A stretch of 64,000 bases of DNA from Cristatella mucedo (Eukaryota > Bryozoa > Phylactolaemata > Cristatellidae). The notes beneath the pieces were generated by a model. It made no database searches and was not told the origin of the DNA. It was given only the letters and a program-made list of their open reading frames with translations. Position 1 is the stretch's first letter. Each line of letters starts with the position of its first letter. The position numbers were made by a program, and so were the translations under genes. Positions 29,201-44,100 of the stretch are shown here, in pieces. Location: NCBI GenBank assembly GCA_009760855.2, contig WPIO01000008.1:6077501-6141500 (forward strand). The letters run 5' to 3'.

Positions 29201-31974
29201 TTTTGCTGCTTGGTTTGCCACGGCAAGGCTTGCTACTTACTGTTTCTTCCGTCTGTATTGCAGTCCTGCCACTGTCTTAGACGTGCATTCATTTTTGTTA
29301 CTTTAGATTGTGTATCTTCTACTACCTCGTACGATCTAGTTGCAGTTATCTGTCACCATGGCTCAGTTGGGGGTAAGTCATGGTTGGGGGGGTCTTATAA
29401 TTCTGTAATTCCGAGAGAGTGATTGGCAGTTATCCGTGTTGTGCGCTCCTGTTTTAAAATGGGCAAAGTGTGCTGCAAGTAGCTCCAAGCGATGCGCTAC
29501 CTTCATCCTTTCCTTTTAGGCATGTATGTAGTAAAGATGTCTGATTGGAAGTTTCAGTGCTTCATATGTTAGAGCCCTCTCGAACAACTGTGGAGTCTCT
29601 CAGTGGATATATTCATTACCCACTTTGCCACTAACAGCTATAGACACACATAGGCTGCCGATAGTGTCTTGTTATTGCTTGTTTGGTCATGGCGCCACTA
29701 GTGACTGAGTCTGAGTATGCGAAAGTTCGTGCAGGAGTGTCATTGTTAAGCTGAAAAGGGAAGTGCCTTCCTCTATTGGCATAGTTTTCTGCAAGAAACA
29801 CAAGGTTTTCACTAGGGAGGTACAAAACCTTGTTTTCTTTGGCATTATCTTTTGCTATCAGCCATTATTGTTGGTGAAATGACGTCTGTTGGCTACCGAA
29901 TGCGTATGGAAAGCTGCTTAGGCTATACGAAACGCTCCTGCGTAACACCCACATAGTCTTTATGGCTTTGTGGAGTTACAGACGGAGATTCATTACATTA
30001 CATTACGTTAGCCCTCAAGCCCTAATTTTCAGACGTACTGCTTTACCAGGCAATAGAACAGCCCCCTGACGTGGCAGGCCTTCCCTTTTGTAGCCTGGTA
30101 ATGAAGGGGTACGTCATTGAGCAGTGTCTTAGTTCAGCAGTGAAGTGAGCTACCAATTAGCAGTCCGACAGCAGTCGGCAGTTGCTTGAAGAATGTATTT
30201 TGACAGGCCAATAAGTTCGGTCTTTTGAGTATGCACATTTTTCTCTCAAGACTGTCTGTACCCAAATTCATATTTAAATCTGTGTCTTGATCTCCTAGAG
30301 GCTCTTTAAGCCTCTGTTCGATTCCTCGGTGATTGCATGAGAGGACATTGCCACTAAGGTAAGCTTGGGATTTTGGAGTGATAAAGGGGTTCTAACAAGG
30401 ATTCAGAATTAGTTAAGAGTGAGAACTTAAAGCTAATGCAGATTAATCAGGTATGCATGTAGAAGAGATAATGCTCCCCTTAGGGATCAAGGTATAACCT
30501 TAAATATTTCATCCTGTTGTGGACTACCGGCCATCAAAATGTAATTAAAGTGTAAGATTCATTTGAATTTGCAATATTTGTCGCAAATCATGCATGCGAC
30601 TACCTTGGTTTTCAAGATGATGCAAATGGGAAGGAAATTACTTTTTCTGGGTCTAGGGCTGTTTCTGCCTTCAATCATATTTTCTATTTTCGAAGTTTAC
30701 TATTTTGTAGCACTATCTGCGTACTGCAAAGCAAAGTTAACCGGATACACAAAGTATCCTCTCTAAAATATAGTGCAGCTGCAATCGTGTCGGCATTTTT
30801 CAGAAATCATCAAGGGTTTGAAGCATGCTATATTGAGCATGCCCAATAATAGGCTTGACGTGGTTCCAGATGACACTAAAAATCGAGGATGCAGTAGCAA
30901 AAAACCGCTCAGCATCGTTTTTTTTTTACAAAAATGAATTGAAGGTTTCTTTGAAGATATTTATAATGTCATAAATCTAGATTACCCACAATCATGAAGT
31001 AAATTGAACTGCATTTATGAAAGCTTAGCAGAAACTTATCAAGTGCATTATTTTTATTATTATTAAATTTGTAATGTTCTCATATGACCACTGTTGTGGC
31101 ATCTCAGGTGTTTGCCAAAGGCTTTAAAGCGGTTTTATACGGTTCCAAAACTATTTCACCCGGAAATGCAGTTGGCAAGTTTTTGCTCTAAGCGCTCTAT
31201 CAATTTCTTGCATAGTCTCCTACCAGATCTAGCCTTCGTTTGTGTGTGCGCAAAACATTATGTCTCAAACCGACATCATTCCTAAAGAAATGTCCGACAG
31301 ATTTGTTGAAACAATATGTAATTCATTTGTATAGCGCCCCAAGAGAACTTAATCTCTATTCAGGCGCTTCACATATGCCTCGGGGCTCGAGCCCACCGAC
31401 CTCAGTTAGACCTTTGTCGGGGCGAGCACCTTAACCACTGGACCAAACCAGCACTTCGTTGAGATGACATAAAAACGTTCTTACTTCATAGTGTCCTGAT
31501 GGGGCTAGCAAAAACTATCCTTTGTAAACCATGAATATTTCCGAACCCATTAGAAACCGCAGAACAAGATATAATTTTGCATATATTTCACACATATTAG
31601 GCTAACCAAGATTGAGAATGCACAACTTTCATCGTGTATTGCTGATTTTGGAAAGCCCTGCAATACTGGAGATTTGTAGTGATTCTCATAGTGGGCGAAT
31701 TTTTTGTGCTGACCTTGTAGTTAGCCAGCCAGTATACTCAACCAGCAACAAGATCCTTTACTCAAGTTATTGGTTATCAAGCAAGTAGGATTTTAAATAT
31801 CAAATACTGTTTGGGGTACACTCGGTTGCAAGATAACGACCCCAAGCACACTGCCAGACTTCTGACGTGGCTTTTGACGAATCCTGGTGTGGTGGGGATG
31901 CAGAGGCCCAGCCAGTCGCCTGATTTGAACCCCATTGAACGACTGTGGTGCGATTACAACAGGCGGTGTCTGTA

Positions 31975-32022
<48 letters not shown>

Positions 32023-32122
32023 TGTGCGTATCTGTGTGTGCGTGGTGTGTGTAATGTCGGTATAAATATATACATACATACATACATACATACATACATA
32101 CATACATACATACATACATACA

Positions 32123-32176
<54 letters not shown>

Positions 32177-35100
32177 TTTGTTTGACAGGGTTTATCACAT
32201 GTTAAGTTTTTTGTATATGCTCCACCTTGCCATGCTACATTGATTGTTCACTTTTGCTGCTTAGGATAGAGCTGTGAGCTGTTTGTTGCAGCCTTAACAG
32301 CTTGATGGTCAATCATGTGCATGTTGATTTGTTAGGAGGTCACTATACTTCATATTGTAAGAACTACCACTCTGGGTACTGGTACGAGTATGACGATCAG
32401 TATGTGACACGTGTCTCACCACAGACGGTTGAAAGTTGCCAGGCCTATGTGCTATTTTACAGGTAAGAAATCTTATCAAGTGTCTCATTATCAAACATTT
32501 GTCGTGGAAATGTGGTGTTCTCCCTTCTTTGTAAGCAGAGCCTAATATCATCAGATTCATTGTCGATGCTTCCTTGTTTACTCTACGTTTACAATGCTTG
32601 CTCAGCTGTATCTATTGAAGGTCGCCCTTCTTTTGATACGAGTATTATTCCTAGCTATTTAATCAGCAATCGTCCTGCTGATTCTGAAGCAGCTTATCTA
32701 GACAAAAACACTGTGCAACCTACGGTACTATGTCCATTCCTAGTCCTGTTAAATATTATTGAGAAATATGATGGCTGACAGGGAAACGAACAGCTGCCAA
32801 GCAGCCTTTGTCAGGCTGATTAGAATGCTGTGTCCAGTGCTTTTGACTTGTCTACAAGGACCAAGACCGATACAGCGATAGTTCTGCTAGGGATAGGTTC
32901 CATAATGTCATCAATACTTGGCGATCGGCATGTCCAGTTGAATGCTAGCACGTATGCATAGATTAAAACTACGTGTACATGTTGTTTGTTTCCATGTCAG
33001 CCGCATTTTCTTGTATAAATACTGCGTGTGTGGGAAGTAACACAGACGAGCTACCGTTCAGATGAACCTGCTACACTCACGGGAGCCAATGGCACTGAAA
33101 TTTTTACAGCTCGTCCCCATCGGCTTCTCAGCTGCAGTTCTTACGGCAGCTGCTCGATGTTATATCATTTACCAAAAATGAAACTGTTGGCAACATCCTT
33201 ATTCTGGCATGCTGCTAATCCTTCTACAGAATCGGCTGTGGCAAGGCATGAATCTTACTTTTCGGGCTGAGCATTACCCATATCTTGTTGTGATGTGGTA
33301 CCAATTGTAAACTGCTTTTTTTGCTTCTAATCCGGCGACCAAATGTGAAGCTCCAAAAGCTTTGGAACATATATTATGTGACCCGTTTTGTAGTGCTCAT
33401 TGAGGAATGCGCTCCTAACATTGTTTTTAAGATTGATGCAGACAACGAATGATTGAATATAACAGTTGGTCTGGCTTATGGAGCTCTAGCTTTGTTCAAA
33501 TCATACTTTTCCGATCATGTTCATTCTATATCACATGGTGGTTAAATCTCATCCAGCAGACTAGCCACTTGTGGAATTCCTCGAATGATCTGTTCTCAGC
33601 TCTTCTGTTATTTTTTATGCAGAGCCTCTCAGGAAAATAGTGTGGCTTGTTGCATCGGCCATAGCTTCTATGCCGACGACACCCAGTTGTACCGGTCATT
33701 CAAACCACCAGAATAGTAATACATTTGATAAAGCATCAGCCGCAGTGACTGATGCACTGGAAGCTTGCCTTGCAGAAATTTGGCCGTAGATTCGGGCCAT
33801 TTCCTTTAAGTCATCAGCTGATAAAACTGAACTCTGTGCAGGAAACAAAACGTACGGCTTTAGTAAGTGACTTTGGTCTCATAATTTGGTCTGCTGTAGT
33901 GTGACACTCGGCATGTGTTGGGAATTAAACTGTCTTCTTTATTTACTGCTTGACGTTTAATGGTATTTTTGGTGGCCGGGCAAAACTGAATTTTAGATTT
34001 CTAGTCAAGACAGAATGAGAGAGCTAGTAAAAACTGTAGCCAGCATGCTAGGTATAGACAGGGATTGGGCAAGTTGGTTAGCTAATGAGGCAGTCTTATT
34101 ACGAAGCTTTTAAGCCTTACAATGGGCAAGTTAGGTTAGCGAATCCAAGAAATTATGTCATGTTTTTTGGAACTTGGATAGCTCCTAGTTGATCATCAGA
34201 TGAAGAGCAAAATTTTTACTCTGACTCACTCACGGCCTACCAAGGTCTACTTGCATGGATTGTGTCCTTCCTACCTAGCTGAACTGCTATACCAGTCGCA
34301 GCCTCCTCCTGCCCCTAAGTTTGCCCAGGTCAATCAATTAACTTTGCCATTATCTCACTTAAAGACCGTTAGCGACAAACGCTTTCGTTCCGTATTTCAT
34401 AGGCTGTGGAGCTCACTTCCACGATTCTTAGCCAACGAATGTTTTCTCATGCTGCCGACTCTCCTGCATTTTCTCGAGCTACTTTCCAGCTGCTTTTCCA
34501 GCTTCCGTCACATCCATACCACATGCCAGATTTTTCTCATGAGAGCAGCTTAGACTTCGATGTTTGCTCCAGAAAGCTTTTCGTTTGTCACACTTGACAT
34601 TTTTGGCTTTGTGGACTGGTAGAGATTCTTATTTGCACATAATGGTAAGCTCTCGTTGTCCTTGAAACCCGCCGAGTCTACTACAGTCAACACCATACTT
34701 GTTTTTAGGCAGTATTTTCTACTAGCTATTCTCATCAGTCAACATTAAACCGAACTTCTGCTTTGAATGTGACACTTTTGAGGTGGCAATCCTTGGATTT
34801 TTGTTAGCAAGTGGTACACTCTTTTCTCTTAATTGCAAATATTGTGTCCTCTCTGATGAGCTATGGTTTTCAGTTTTTCTTCATAGGAAACTGCTTGTAC
34901 ACACAGTGCTTATATTCTGTTAGTTTATAAGTCGAATTCTGTGTGCTTCACTAACTTTCTTGGCGACCTGATTTAGCCCAGGGGTAAGGTGCTCGCCTTT
35001 GATGACCGAGGTCGTGGGTTCAAGGCCTGTAACCTATGTGAGGGGCCTGGGTAGAGATTAAGTTCTCTCAGCATGCTATAAAGGATTTAGGGTTCTATCT

Positions 35101-38100
35101 TGCCAGTAGCTCTCACTGGCTTAGTTAGACTGCTATGCTTCTAATAATAGTGGGCCATTGATAAAAATGCCGTGTTTAGGCAATCTTTCACATATAGAAG
35201 ACATCCATTTTTGGACTTGCACTTTTTATTAGCTGCTTTATCGTCTGATCTCCTTCGCTCCTCTCCTTCTGCTTCTTCGTATCCTCTACTTGCTGTTAAA
35301 GATGTGTCTTAGTCAAATAAGAGGGCATTGACTGAGTCTTAGTCGAAAGCGGTGAGGTGCGCACACTTCACGACCAGGGTTTTATACTTCACGACCAGGA
35401 TTTTATACGCGAAAGTTCTCCAGCTGTTAATTCTTTTTTGCCTGTTACAAGCATAGTGATATCTGCTGAGGCTCTTCTGCTGCAGTATGAATGAGGGTGT
35501 TGAATCTGCTACACTTCCGTAACAGTTATTCACGTGTTCAATGTGCAGCAGAGACAATATCTGTAGCAGTGACTAGTCATTTTGGCTAAGTTACATGATG
35601 GAGTGATATCCATTGCCTTACAAAAATCCTTTTTATATAGGAAGCAAAGAAGTCGTCAGAGTGAGAAATGCCTTGCTGAATTTGCTGTTGAACTCGGAAA
35701 CAAGGAGGTAAAGGACGTGCATGGCTCAATAGCATTATTTACTCAGGCTTTTAGAGTTTTATTTAGGCCTCAGTAAATGGTACTGGCTGCTGGCATCTTG
35801 CCACCGAGTCCTTCTGAAATGCGCTTTACTAGCCGCCTCTTTCCGAAATTCTTTGCCGCCACTTAAACTTGTCTTCTAATTGCTTGGGGGGTGGCCATTG
35901 GCAACACACATGCAAATAGATACAGCTGATGCAATGGTTGTTGGTACATTTATGGCTTCGTGCTAGCCTGATACTTGGAGACCTTAGTGGCCGCATTATG
36001 ATTGACTGCTGTATTCTAGCCGAGTCTACTGAAGTTTTTCATATCAAAGCGTTGGCTTTTGAAATTCCAATCGTTTTCCGAGCCAGGACCGATAACCAAT
36101 TCGGATTTTCTCTGCCTTCATGGTGGTAAGACGATTTAAAATTACCTGCAGGCCAAATCAGATCCTGTGCATACTTCCTGTGGGCGTTTATGTGCTTGCA
36201 CAGTGCTGTATGCAAATTTTTGAATGCACATAGGTGTGGCACCAAAGAATGCTGTCATCATTGAGGAGCATGCCATTGCCCTACCTCAGGCACTGTGGAG
36301 CTTTCTATACAAAGCGTAAGTTGTTTTACAGCCACCATCACCAGTGTCGGAAAGCATTAAGCCTCGTAGCTTAGCAATGCTTAAGGGCCAGTACCCTGCT
36401 CAGCAACTCGGCTGTGCACGCATAGGCTGCTAGCCCCGACTCACTGCTCTGTATGGGCCAAACTGCAAATTGACATTAACTTAAAGCTCGGCTTAGTTGG
36501 TCAGGAGATGTTCTCAACACCTACTTATCTCTACGTATGGTGCCACACGCTGCAATTCAATTAGCAGATCGTTTTGCCGACGAATATGTCTGTTTGTCAG
36601 CCCACCCACTAGGCAGGATTGCTTGTCATGTAACCTGGTCATCATCATTAGTGAGGTCAAATATCACCCTGTGGTGTTCGGGTAATCTGTCAATCTTTTT
36701 TATTTAAGTGTAGCACTGTTTACTGCGGACCCCCCTCTCGTCATTCATCTACACTGGGGCAAGCCTGGGCATTGTAGCTGTATTTTGAAACTCGTCACCA
36801 TTGGCTGTCACCATTCCAGCTTACTTTATCTTACTTTTATTTTTCGTATAATTGAGCCGTTTTCTGTTATCCACCATCATCGAGTCTCACACCTGGCACT
36901 CGGCTGTCTTAAAGATTTTTCCAGATCGCCTCCCTTCGGCAGGGCTGGAGTTCAATTGTGTTTGGCTTGCCACATCGAAAGAATCAGATTTCACCCAACC
37001 TTGAGCATGGAGCCTGCTTCGAATGTGCTGGAGGCTTGATCGACTTGGCTTTCAAGCCCTTGAAACCTCAGAGCCTGCTGCCCATCGCTGGCAGGCTGCT
37101 TGATGCCCGGTCTTCACCTGCTGCTCTCATCTGCTTCTGTCGTTTGGCCGTTGTGAGGTGAGGCCGAGGTGAAGCTTGTGACAACCTCGTGCAGTAGCCT
37201 TAGCCGAAATCCCCACTAGGTGATTAGGCCCCACTAACCTGTATTATGGACAGGCCCACGTAACCAGGACTTCTCGAAAAGCCTTGAAACCGGTGGCGGA
37301 TATAATGTAGCCCACTATAATTGCCCAATTAACCACTACACTGAAGAAAATGTTTTCGCATAAGTTTAGGAAGATAGCTGTAAGGGATCCTACATTATTT
37401 TATATTTAAAAAGTGTATAACTCCGTAAGAGACTTTAATCTCTATCCTGACACTTCACATATGTCGCAGAGCTCGAGCCCACGATCTCGCTAGTCAAAGG
37501 TGAGCACTTTACCACTGGGCCAAACCAAGGCACTTTATTTCGGCCACATGCCTCTGCAGTACGAACTGATTCAGCCTGAAATGAAGCTGAAACAGGCTCG
37601 CTTATTTTTCTATTTCTTTTTCGGCAAAAGAACCATCATCGCTTGCAGTGGGCAATGAGAGATTGCCCACTGGAGGACTCGAACCCACGATCTGGGCCGT
37701 GAAGAGTGAGCGCGGCGCCTCTGGGCTGAGACTTGGGGGTGACTGGAGTACCCGCATGCCTGCAGTCTCAGTTGACCCATACAAAGTCCTTCACTGACTG
37801 CTGCTGGTTTCAAGTCTTTCCTGCCTAGTATGCCTATCCAAAATGCAGATTATTGACCTCTGCGTCCAACAGTGAGTTCAATTTACCTCTGTGATTAATA
37901 ATATTTGCTCGATAAACTAAGTTTCGGCAGGGTGCCCCCAGATAGGTGGGACCAGGTCTTTCAATTTCGGCTGCTGATTTAAAATTGTGACCTTGAGGCC
38001 CTTCTACTGCACAGGTTATAGGTAGGCACTCACAACACTACAGTCGGTTGCTCATCATGACCACATGCTGACAGTAGACGTCTGTAGCTGGGTTGAAGCA

Positions 38101-41100
38101 TTGTCAAAGTACTTGCCGCCATGTTCGGGGCATGAATAGCTCCTCTGCTCAATCGTCTTTGTGGGCTGTAAAAGGGACGTACGGTCTAATAAAGCAGAGC
38201 GAGTTTAGGTGACTCAAAGCAAGAATAGGATTTATAGAGGTGAAATAACACGTTGAAGAACGTGCACGTGAAGGTATAGGTTGAAAAATATGAATCCGGT
38301 ATAATGTCCAAGATTGGCTAGACTCGGTCGACAACCGTTTGCATGCATAAATGCAACCTAAGACAGATCGTGATTGGCAGTAGTAGCTGGTTGGATGTCC
38401 TCTTGGCACTATTTGCTTCAGTGTGTGTTGCTTATCCATTAGACATTAAGTTTTCCATGATGTGTTTGCCTCTTAGTGGGGGTTTATTTTATGTTATATT
38501 TACCTTTTTGAAGCTATGGAGGAGGGCCTGCTGTAAATCGCCTGTATCGCTGCCAGATTTGCGAGGATGCAGCCATGGCATTGCGCCTACGTCAGGACAC
38601 TGAGATGGATACTTTCGTCAAGGTGCGGTTGATAGCTGGGCAATACCAGTCGTCTTACCTCTGCTACGTTTCACTACTGCTTCTGTGTTTTTCAGTGATT
38701 AGCGCCCTGATTTTCTTTTACCTGTGTGAAAAGTTTGCAGACTAGATTTTTTTGGGGTTTGGAGAAACAGTTTATAGTAGGTCGCACCTTTTATCAACTC
38801 ATTTTAAGAATAATAACACATTTTTATAGCACTGATATCTAAATCTCTTTGTAAGCATTTTATATAGGCTGGAGAGGTTGCATATAATCTGATTAGTGAT
38901 AATGCCATGCATATTTGATAAGATGCACAATGCCACCATGCATTAATACATAAAGAACAACTTAACGATTAAGCAACTGTAAAGAAAAGTGTGTTTTGGC
39001 TTCGGTTTAAATGTGGTCACTTCAGGCGATGTCACAATGTTATATGCGAGATATGTGAGCTGAGTTCCATGCTTTGGGTGCTTACGAACTGAAAGCAGGG
39101 TCTTCAAATGATTTGATGTTGGTTAGAGCCGTAGCTGAATGATTCGAGTCAGTGGAGTACATGGTACAGCATGGTGCCTGAGGAATCAGTATTTCATATC
39201 GATAAGCTAGCTGTACGCTCGTACATGCATTAGTCACAGGCGCTGACTAGTGTAGCAAACCAAAAGCCCGTCTGCATTATTCTGTCATGCACATAAACTG
39301 CATTGTGGTATATTACTCACTTACCTGAAGGTTTCAAGTGTATAGTTACATTTGTACCTGACTAGTAAATATCATCAAGCAAGGCCCATTTCTATGATGT
39401 GCAGATAATATCTTATCACTGATATGCCGTGCACCTTTATTGTTGTAGTTGAATAAAGCCTATACACCAACACGGTCGGGTGCTGCTGACAGATCTGATG
39501 TCTTTTATGCAATAAGTAACAGCTGGTTCAGGCAATGGGAGGACTTTGCAACTGGAAAAGCTGAAGGTAACTAGTGGCAGTTTTAAAACTAATTCGGTAG
39601 CATTGCTTCCTTGCTCCTTTTTAAATCAAGATCTCAATGTTCATAGACTCAGCAGTGGTGGATGGTAACCCTGTTGCAACCACTGCACTGCCCTCCTCCC
39701 TATCTGCAAGTGCTAGGAGCCGATGTGAAGTCTCTTCGTAGTTGATGCCATGCTGTCGTTATGCCAGATGCATGTATGTCTTGTTTGGGGTAAAGGCGCA
39801 TACAGGTGCTGTAAAAAATGTAAGCAAGTGCCAGAGAAGGAAAAATTCTGAAGACCACTCACTGTGGTACTGGCTCAAACTAAGCATGTCATACTAATCC
39901 CATATCAATTCATGCTAAACAAGGTAGCTCCCTCCTCATACAGGAGTAGAGATGCAAATTTTGCTAGAGAACACTTTCTTGAAGTGGAAAATACATTTAC
40001 AATGGCATTTTAATAGTGTGTGAATTTTCTAAAAATGGCACAGGTATCGAACGCTAAAGCGCTTTTTTCTGTGCAGTGATATTACCAGAGAGTTAGTTTA
40101 GGTGACTTCCCTTCAATGCCCAACTAAAGTGCCGAATATTTTACATACTTATACAGTGCCAAATTTGGACGTGGTAGAGTAGTTAACAAGTGCTGAGAGA
40201 TTGGCCAAGCAAGGAAGTTTCCTGCCTTTAGGAAATAATAGTTTTGGGGACCGCATTTGACTGGCTACAGTGAGGATGCATTGCAAAAGCACTTGTGATT
40301 TGTAAGTGCTGTGTGAATGCTACAATATTTAGAAGCAATTGCAACTTGGTACGATGGAAATAAAGAAGCGATGTGGTCTCCCTGACAAACGATCGAGATG
40401 ATAGGGCCGTAAAGAACGAAAACCTTGAAGAACGGATTTGCTCACGTGAAAAATGTTGCTAGGACACTTCAGATTACGAAATGACTTAAAATGGAGAGTC
40501 AACCGGTCTGTGGAGATTACGCCAGCAAGGTATGTTATCCAGGATTGCCCATCGAAATCCTTTGCTTTCTAGAAAATAAAAAATGAGCCTCCTGCAATGG
40601 CCTAGGGACCATTCCCACCGAAGCTTGGCTGATTACAAAAAATTGTGTGGGCTGGTGAGTCGGACAGCATTTTCATTCTTATAGGAGAGCATATCTAACA
40701 TGGTATATTAGCTAAAGCATACCACGATGACTACCTTCGGAATATCGTCAAGTTCGGTGGCAGAGGAGTGAAGTATTGGGTTGTTGCATAGCAACTGGTA
40801 CCATAATTCTCTATCGAATGAAAAGCATTATGAACGAGCAGCAAAAATACTTGAACGTCGTAAAATTGTTGGGATTCTTAGTGTGATGCATCTCACAGGG
40901 CTGATATTGTATGGCGACAGAATAATGATTCTAAGCACACTGCACTGTTGGTGAGAGAATCTTATGATAATCTGTGTCAATGCTGTTGCAAAACTGCATC
41001 GGAATTATACACAAGGATAATGTCGTCCATGCAATCCGTACACAAGCTGATTAGAAGTTATAGTGTAATCACTTCTTATCAGCTTAAGTCATATATCTTA

Positions 41101-44100
41101 AATACGTGAGCTTAACAGGTTTGTCTATCACCATGGCCCTGTACTCATGCAAAGGAATGTGCTCGGAAAGCTGTGCAAAATGATTTACCAGAAGATGCAG
41201 GATACTCTCGGTTAAGTTTGGCCAGTCGCATAAAGTTATGATGACACCTGTTGCTTACTGTTTTTGGAGATCTTTTTCTTCCTGTGCCGATTTTTGCTGA
41301 ACCAAGGAGGCTGTGTTGCCCTGCAGTTACCGAAAGTGGTTACTTTAATCCTACAATGAACTGAACTGGGTGCTGGACTCCCACTCTAAGTAGTGGTCAG
41401 GTAGAGGAGTGGTCTGGAGTGGTTTATTCTGATTATAGCTGCTTTGGTTTAGACTTCTGAGCAATAGTTTTTCATTTCGACTGGACGATTCTTTAACCTT
41501 GACGACCATTAGGGTTTTCTCCTCACATTGTGGATGGCTTACTCGACCATACTCGGATCATGTATGACTTCTTTTAGATCGTCTGGACATGATGGCCCTT
41601 GAGTATTAGAGTAAGACCCTTCAATAATATTGTTGATCGTCATGCATAACCTTTTTTATCTGCCCTATAACTCAGTTTCAGGGGAACGTTATCGTAAGTA
41701 AATAAACATAATTTTTAATTGTGTCTCAATGCGTATTACTAGTAACCATGAGCATGTGCTTTTAGACGACATATCCTCTTAAACTTAAACGATAGCCTAG
41801 TGTCAAGTGATTTATAGTGCTAAACAAGTTCTCGTGTTTCTGCTCTGTAGCATGGCAAGAGCTTTTGTCAGGCGACATAAAGCGCTGTTAAAATTGCGCA
41901 CTTTTAATTCATAGAATCCGTCAATCAGCAACATCTTGTGCTTTGTAACTCTATTATATGGCATTCTCTCTTAATCAAAAGATTTCATTAGCTGTACGAA
42001 CGACACCTAAAGGAGCAGGATGAGGCTGGTATAAAGGATTTTGCTAGGGGTTATTTTTGCTAGGGTTTATTTCTGCTAGCTGTGTTGTAAACAAGTATGT
42101 AGCTCGGATATGAGACAATAACCTTCGCAAACATATAACTTGCTATGTTTCTAAAAAATCATGGTCGTTTTGAAACTGAACTGTATTTCTTGGCTTTGAG
42201 GTTTTTCTGGGAAGCGTTAGACTCTACCGTCAGGCTGAATCGCATAGTTAATGCACATTTAACACATATTTTTTTATTTAAAAATCTGTTCCTTAGTCAC
42301 CAAGGGCTAGATCTCCCCAATCGCCTGAGAAATGCCGACATTTACATTATTTGCATATATTTACGAAAGGTCTTACATCATGTGAATGTCACTATTAACC
42401 ATGTTATGTTTGTTGTCATTGAGGATGTTAACACTAGCCATTCGATCATGCTTCCTTTTCAGCGAATTTGATGTACCTAGAAAGAGTTTGAGTTATCTGA
42501 GGGGCTTAGCAAATGTATTGTTATTATTTTTATTGTTATTATTACACTTAAATTTATTTTATAGCAAGCAAATGTAGGCCTTTATGTTGGAGAATAGTAT
42601 CCATTCCATCATTTTCTATACATTGCGACACGATAAACATGTAGGCAGTATCATCTGTGCATGCACACACTTATATATTTCTTTCAGACCCGCCGGGACC
42701 CATAACCAACCAGCCTATCAGTATGTTTAAGAATGGTGAACACAGACTTCGTTATAACTCCGACTTCTGCCAGTTGTCCCCCGAGACATGGGACTACTTG
42801 CACAGTATTTATGGTGGTGGCCCGGTATTGCGCCAGATTCAGGTAGTGAGCCGTTTTTCTGTTTGGCTTGCAGTGTGCTTGCTTCTGGCTGGAGATACCC
42901 ATGTATTTTGTTTTATTTAACTGTAACTTATGTAACGTTCGCTAAACACGGGGACATCTGCATGCTGTGAACTGTTCTCAATGCAGCCACCAAGTGGTGC
43001 ATCATTTCGTTAACCGTAATTCCGAAACATGCTGATATTACAGAATAGCTCAAATAGAGTAAAGGCTAATCGCTTTTGGGTAAATCCTGAGCACGACAGC
43101 ATGTCATGTCGGGTCATGCGTTCACATTAAGCCTGTTTGAGTTTTTACTGCATGCTGCCTAAAAGAAAGTAGCCTGTGCACACATGGTTCGATCTCGTAT
43201 TTTCAGTAGCTGCGTGCATATAGGGTCTGCTGTCAGCAGTTAAAGAATAATACATCTAAAGCTGAGATCTAAAAAGTTGCTTCAGCCAAAGACATCACTT
43301 ATAGTATACAGATAATTCATCAAGCATATATAATCACAAAAAGCTCACACAGGATTGCTGTTTGATTTTACAATGGCTCAGTTACTGGTGCATCCAATGA
43401 GATACACTTACAGTGAAAATTGTTACTTGTAAAGGTATTCCTTCGGGTTTCATAGTTGCCATTTATGATGTTCATCGGAGTATCATCCGACTTAGTCCTT
43501 ATGTGAAGGCAAAGCTCAAATGAGTGTTTTTGTAGGACTACTTCTGGTAACACCATGTCTAGTGAATGTAGTTTTTAAACCATGTTCTTTTCGTATGCCG
43601 ATTGCCGAAACTTTGGATTGCTTTTCTAATACAAATAAATAAACATAAGTTGATTTAACAGCCTATTTGTATAGCATTAGATGAGCCTTAACGGCCCTCA
43701 CCACCACTTGCAGTAGGCACTAAAGGATCGCCCACTACAGGATTTGAACCCACGACCTTGGTTGTGGAGAGTGAACACCTTACCTAATGGGCTAATACGG
43801 CCCATAATATATTTATCCGTTTAAAAGTATAAAAACCTAATATGGTATTTTGAGTGATTTTTCATTACTGTTTTGGATACATGTTTACCCATTTATGTAA
43901 GCTCAAACAACTTTTTTCTAGCAATCAATGAAGAAATGAGTATATTTAGAAAAATAAGGTAACATGCTGTCTTCTAAGAAAGGCGTGCTCGTGAGTCTGG
44001 ATCCATGATAAATAGTTTATCCGTAAAGCAGACCTCCCTTATCAGTATTTTGATTAGAAAGCATTATACCAATCCTAACAAGACCATGCCATCGCGTTTC

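Noticed and set aside
29263-29306. Alternative earlier acceptor TTGCAG for exon 14.
   Set aside because: It would shift the frame and introduce a stop (TTAG) before [11 protein letters not shown].
32071-32152. Regular short repeats that could suggest a CRISPR-like array.
   Set aside because: A 4-bp microsatellite without spacers in an animal intron.
31793-32205. Long repetitive frames on both strands ([22 protein letters not shown]).
   Set aside because: Pure products of the TG and TACA microsatellites.
36925-37038. Exon-like segment after TTTTTCCAG reading [20 protein letters not shown] in the right phase to follow exon 18.
   Set aside because: It mimics the end of DUSP1, but the stretch at 38514-38622 matches much better ([16 protein letters not shown]), keeps phase and has a proper donor. 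The 36.9-kb frame ends in a stop without a good donor.
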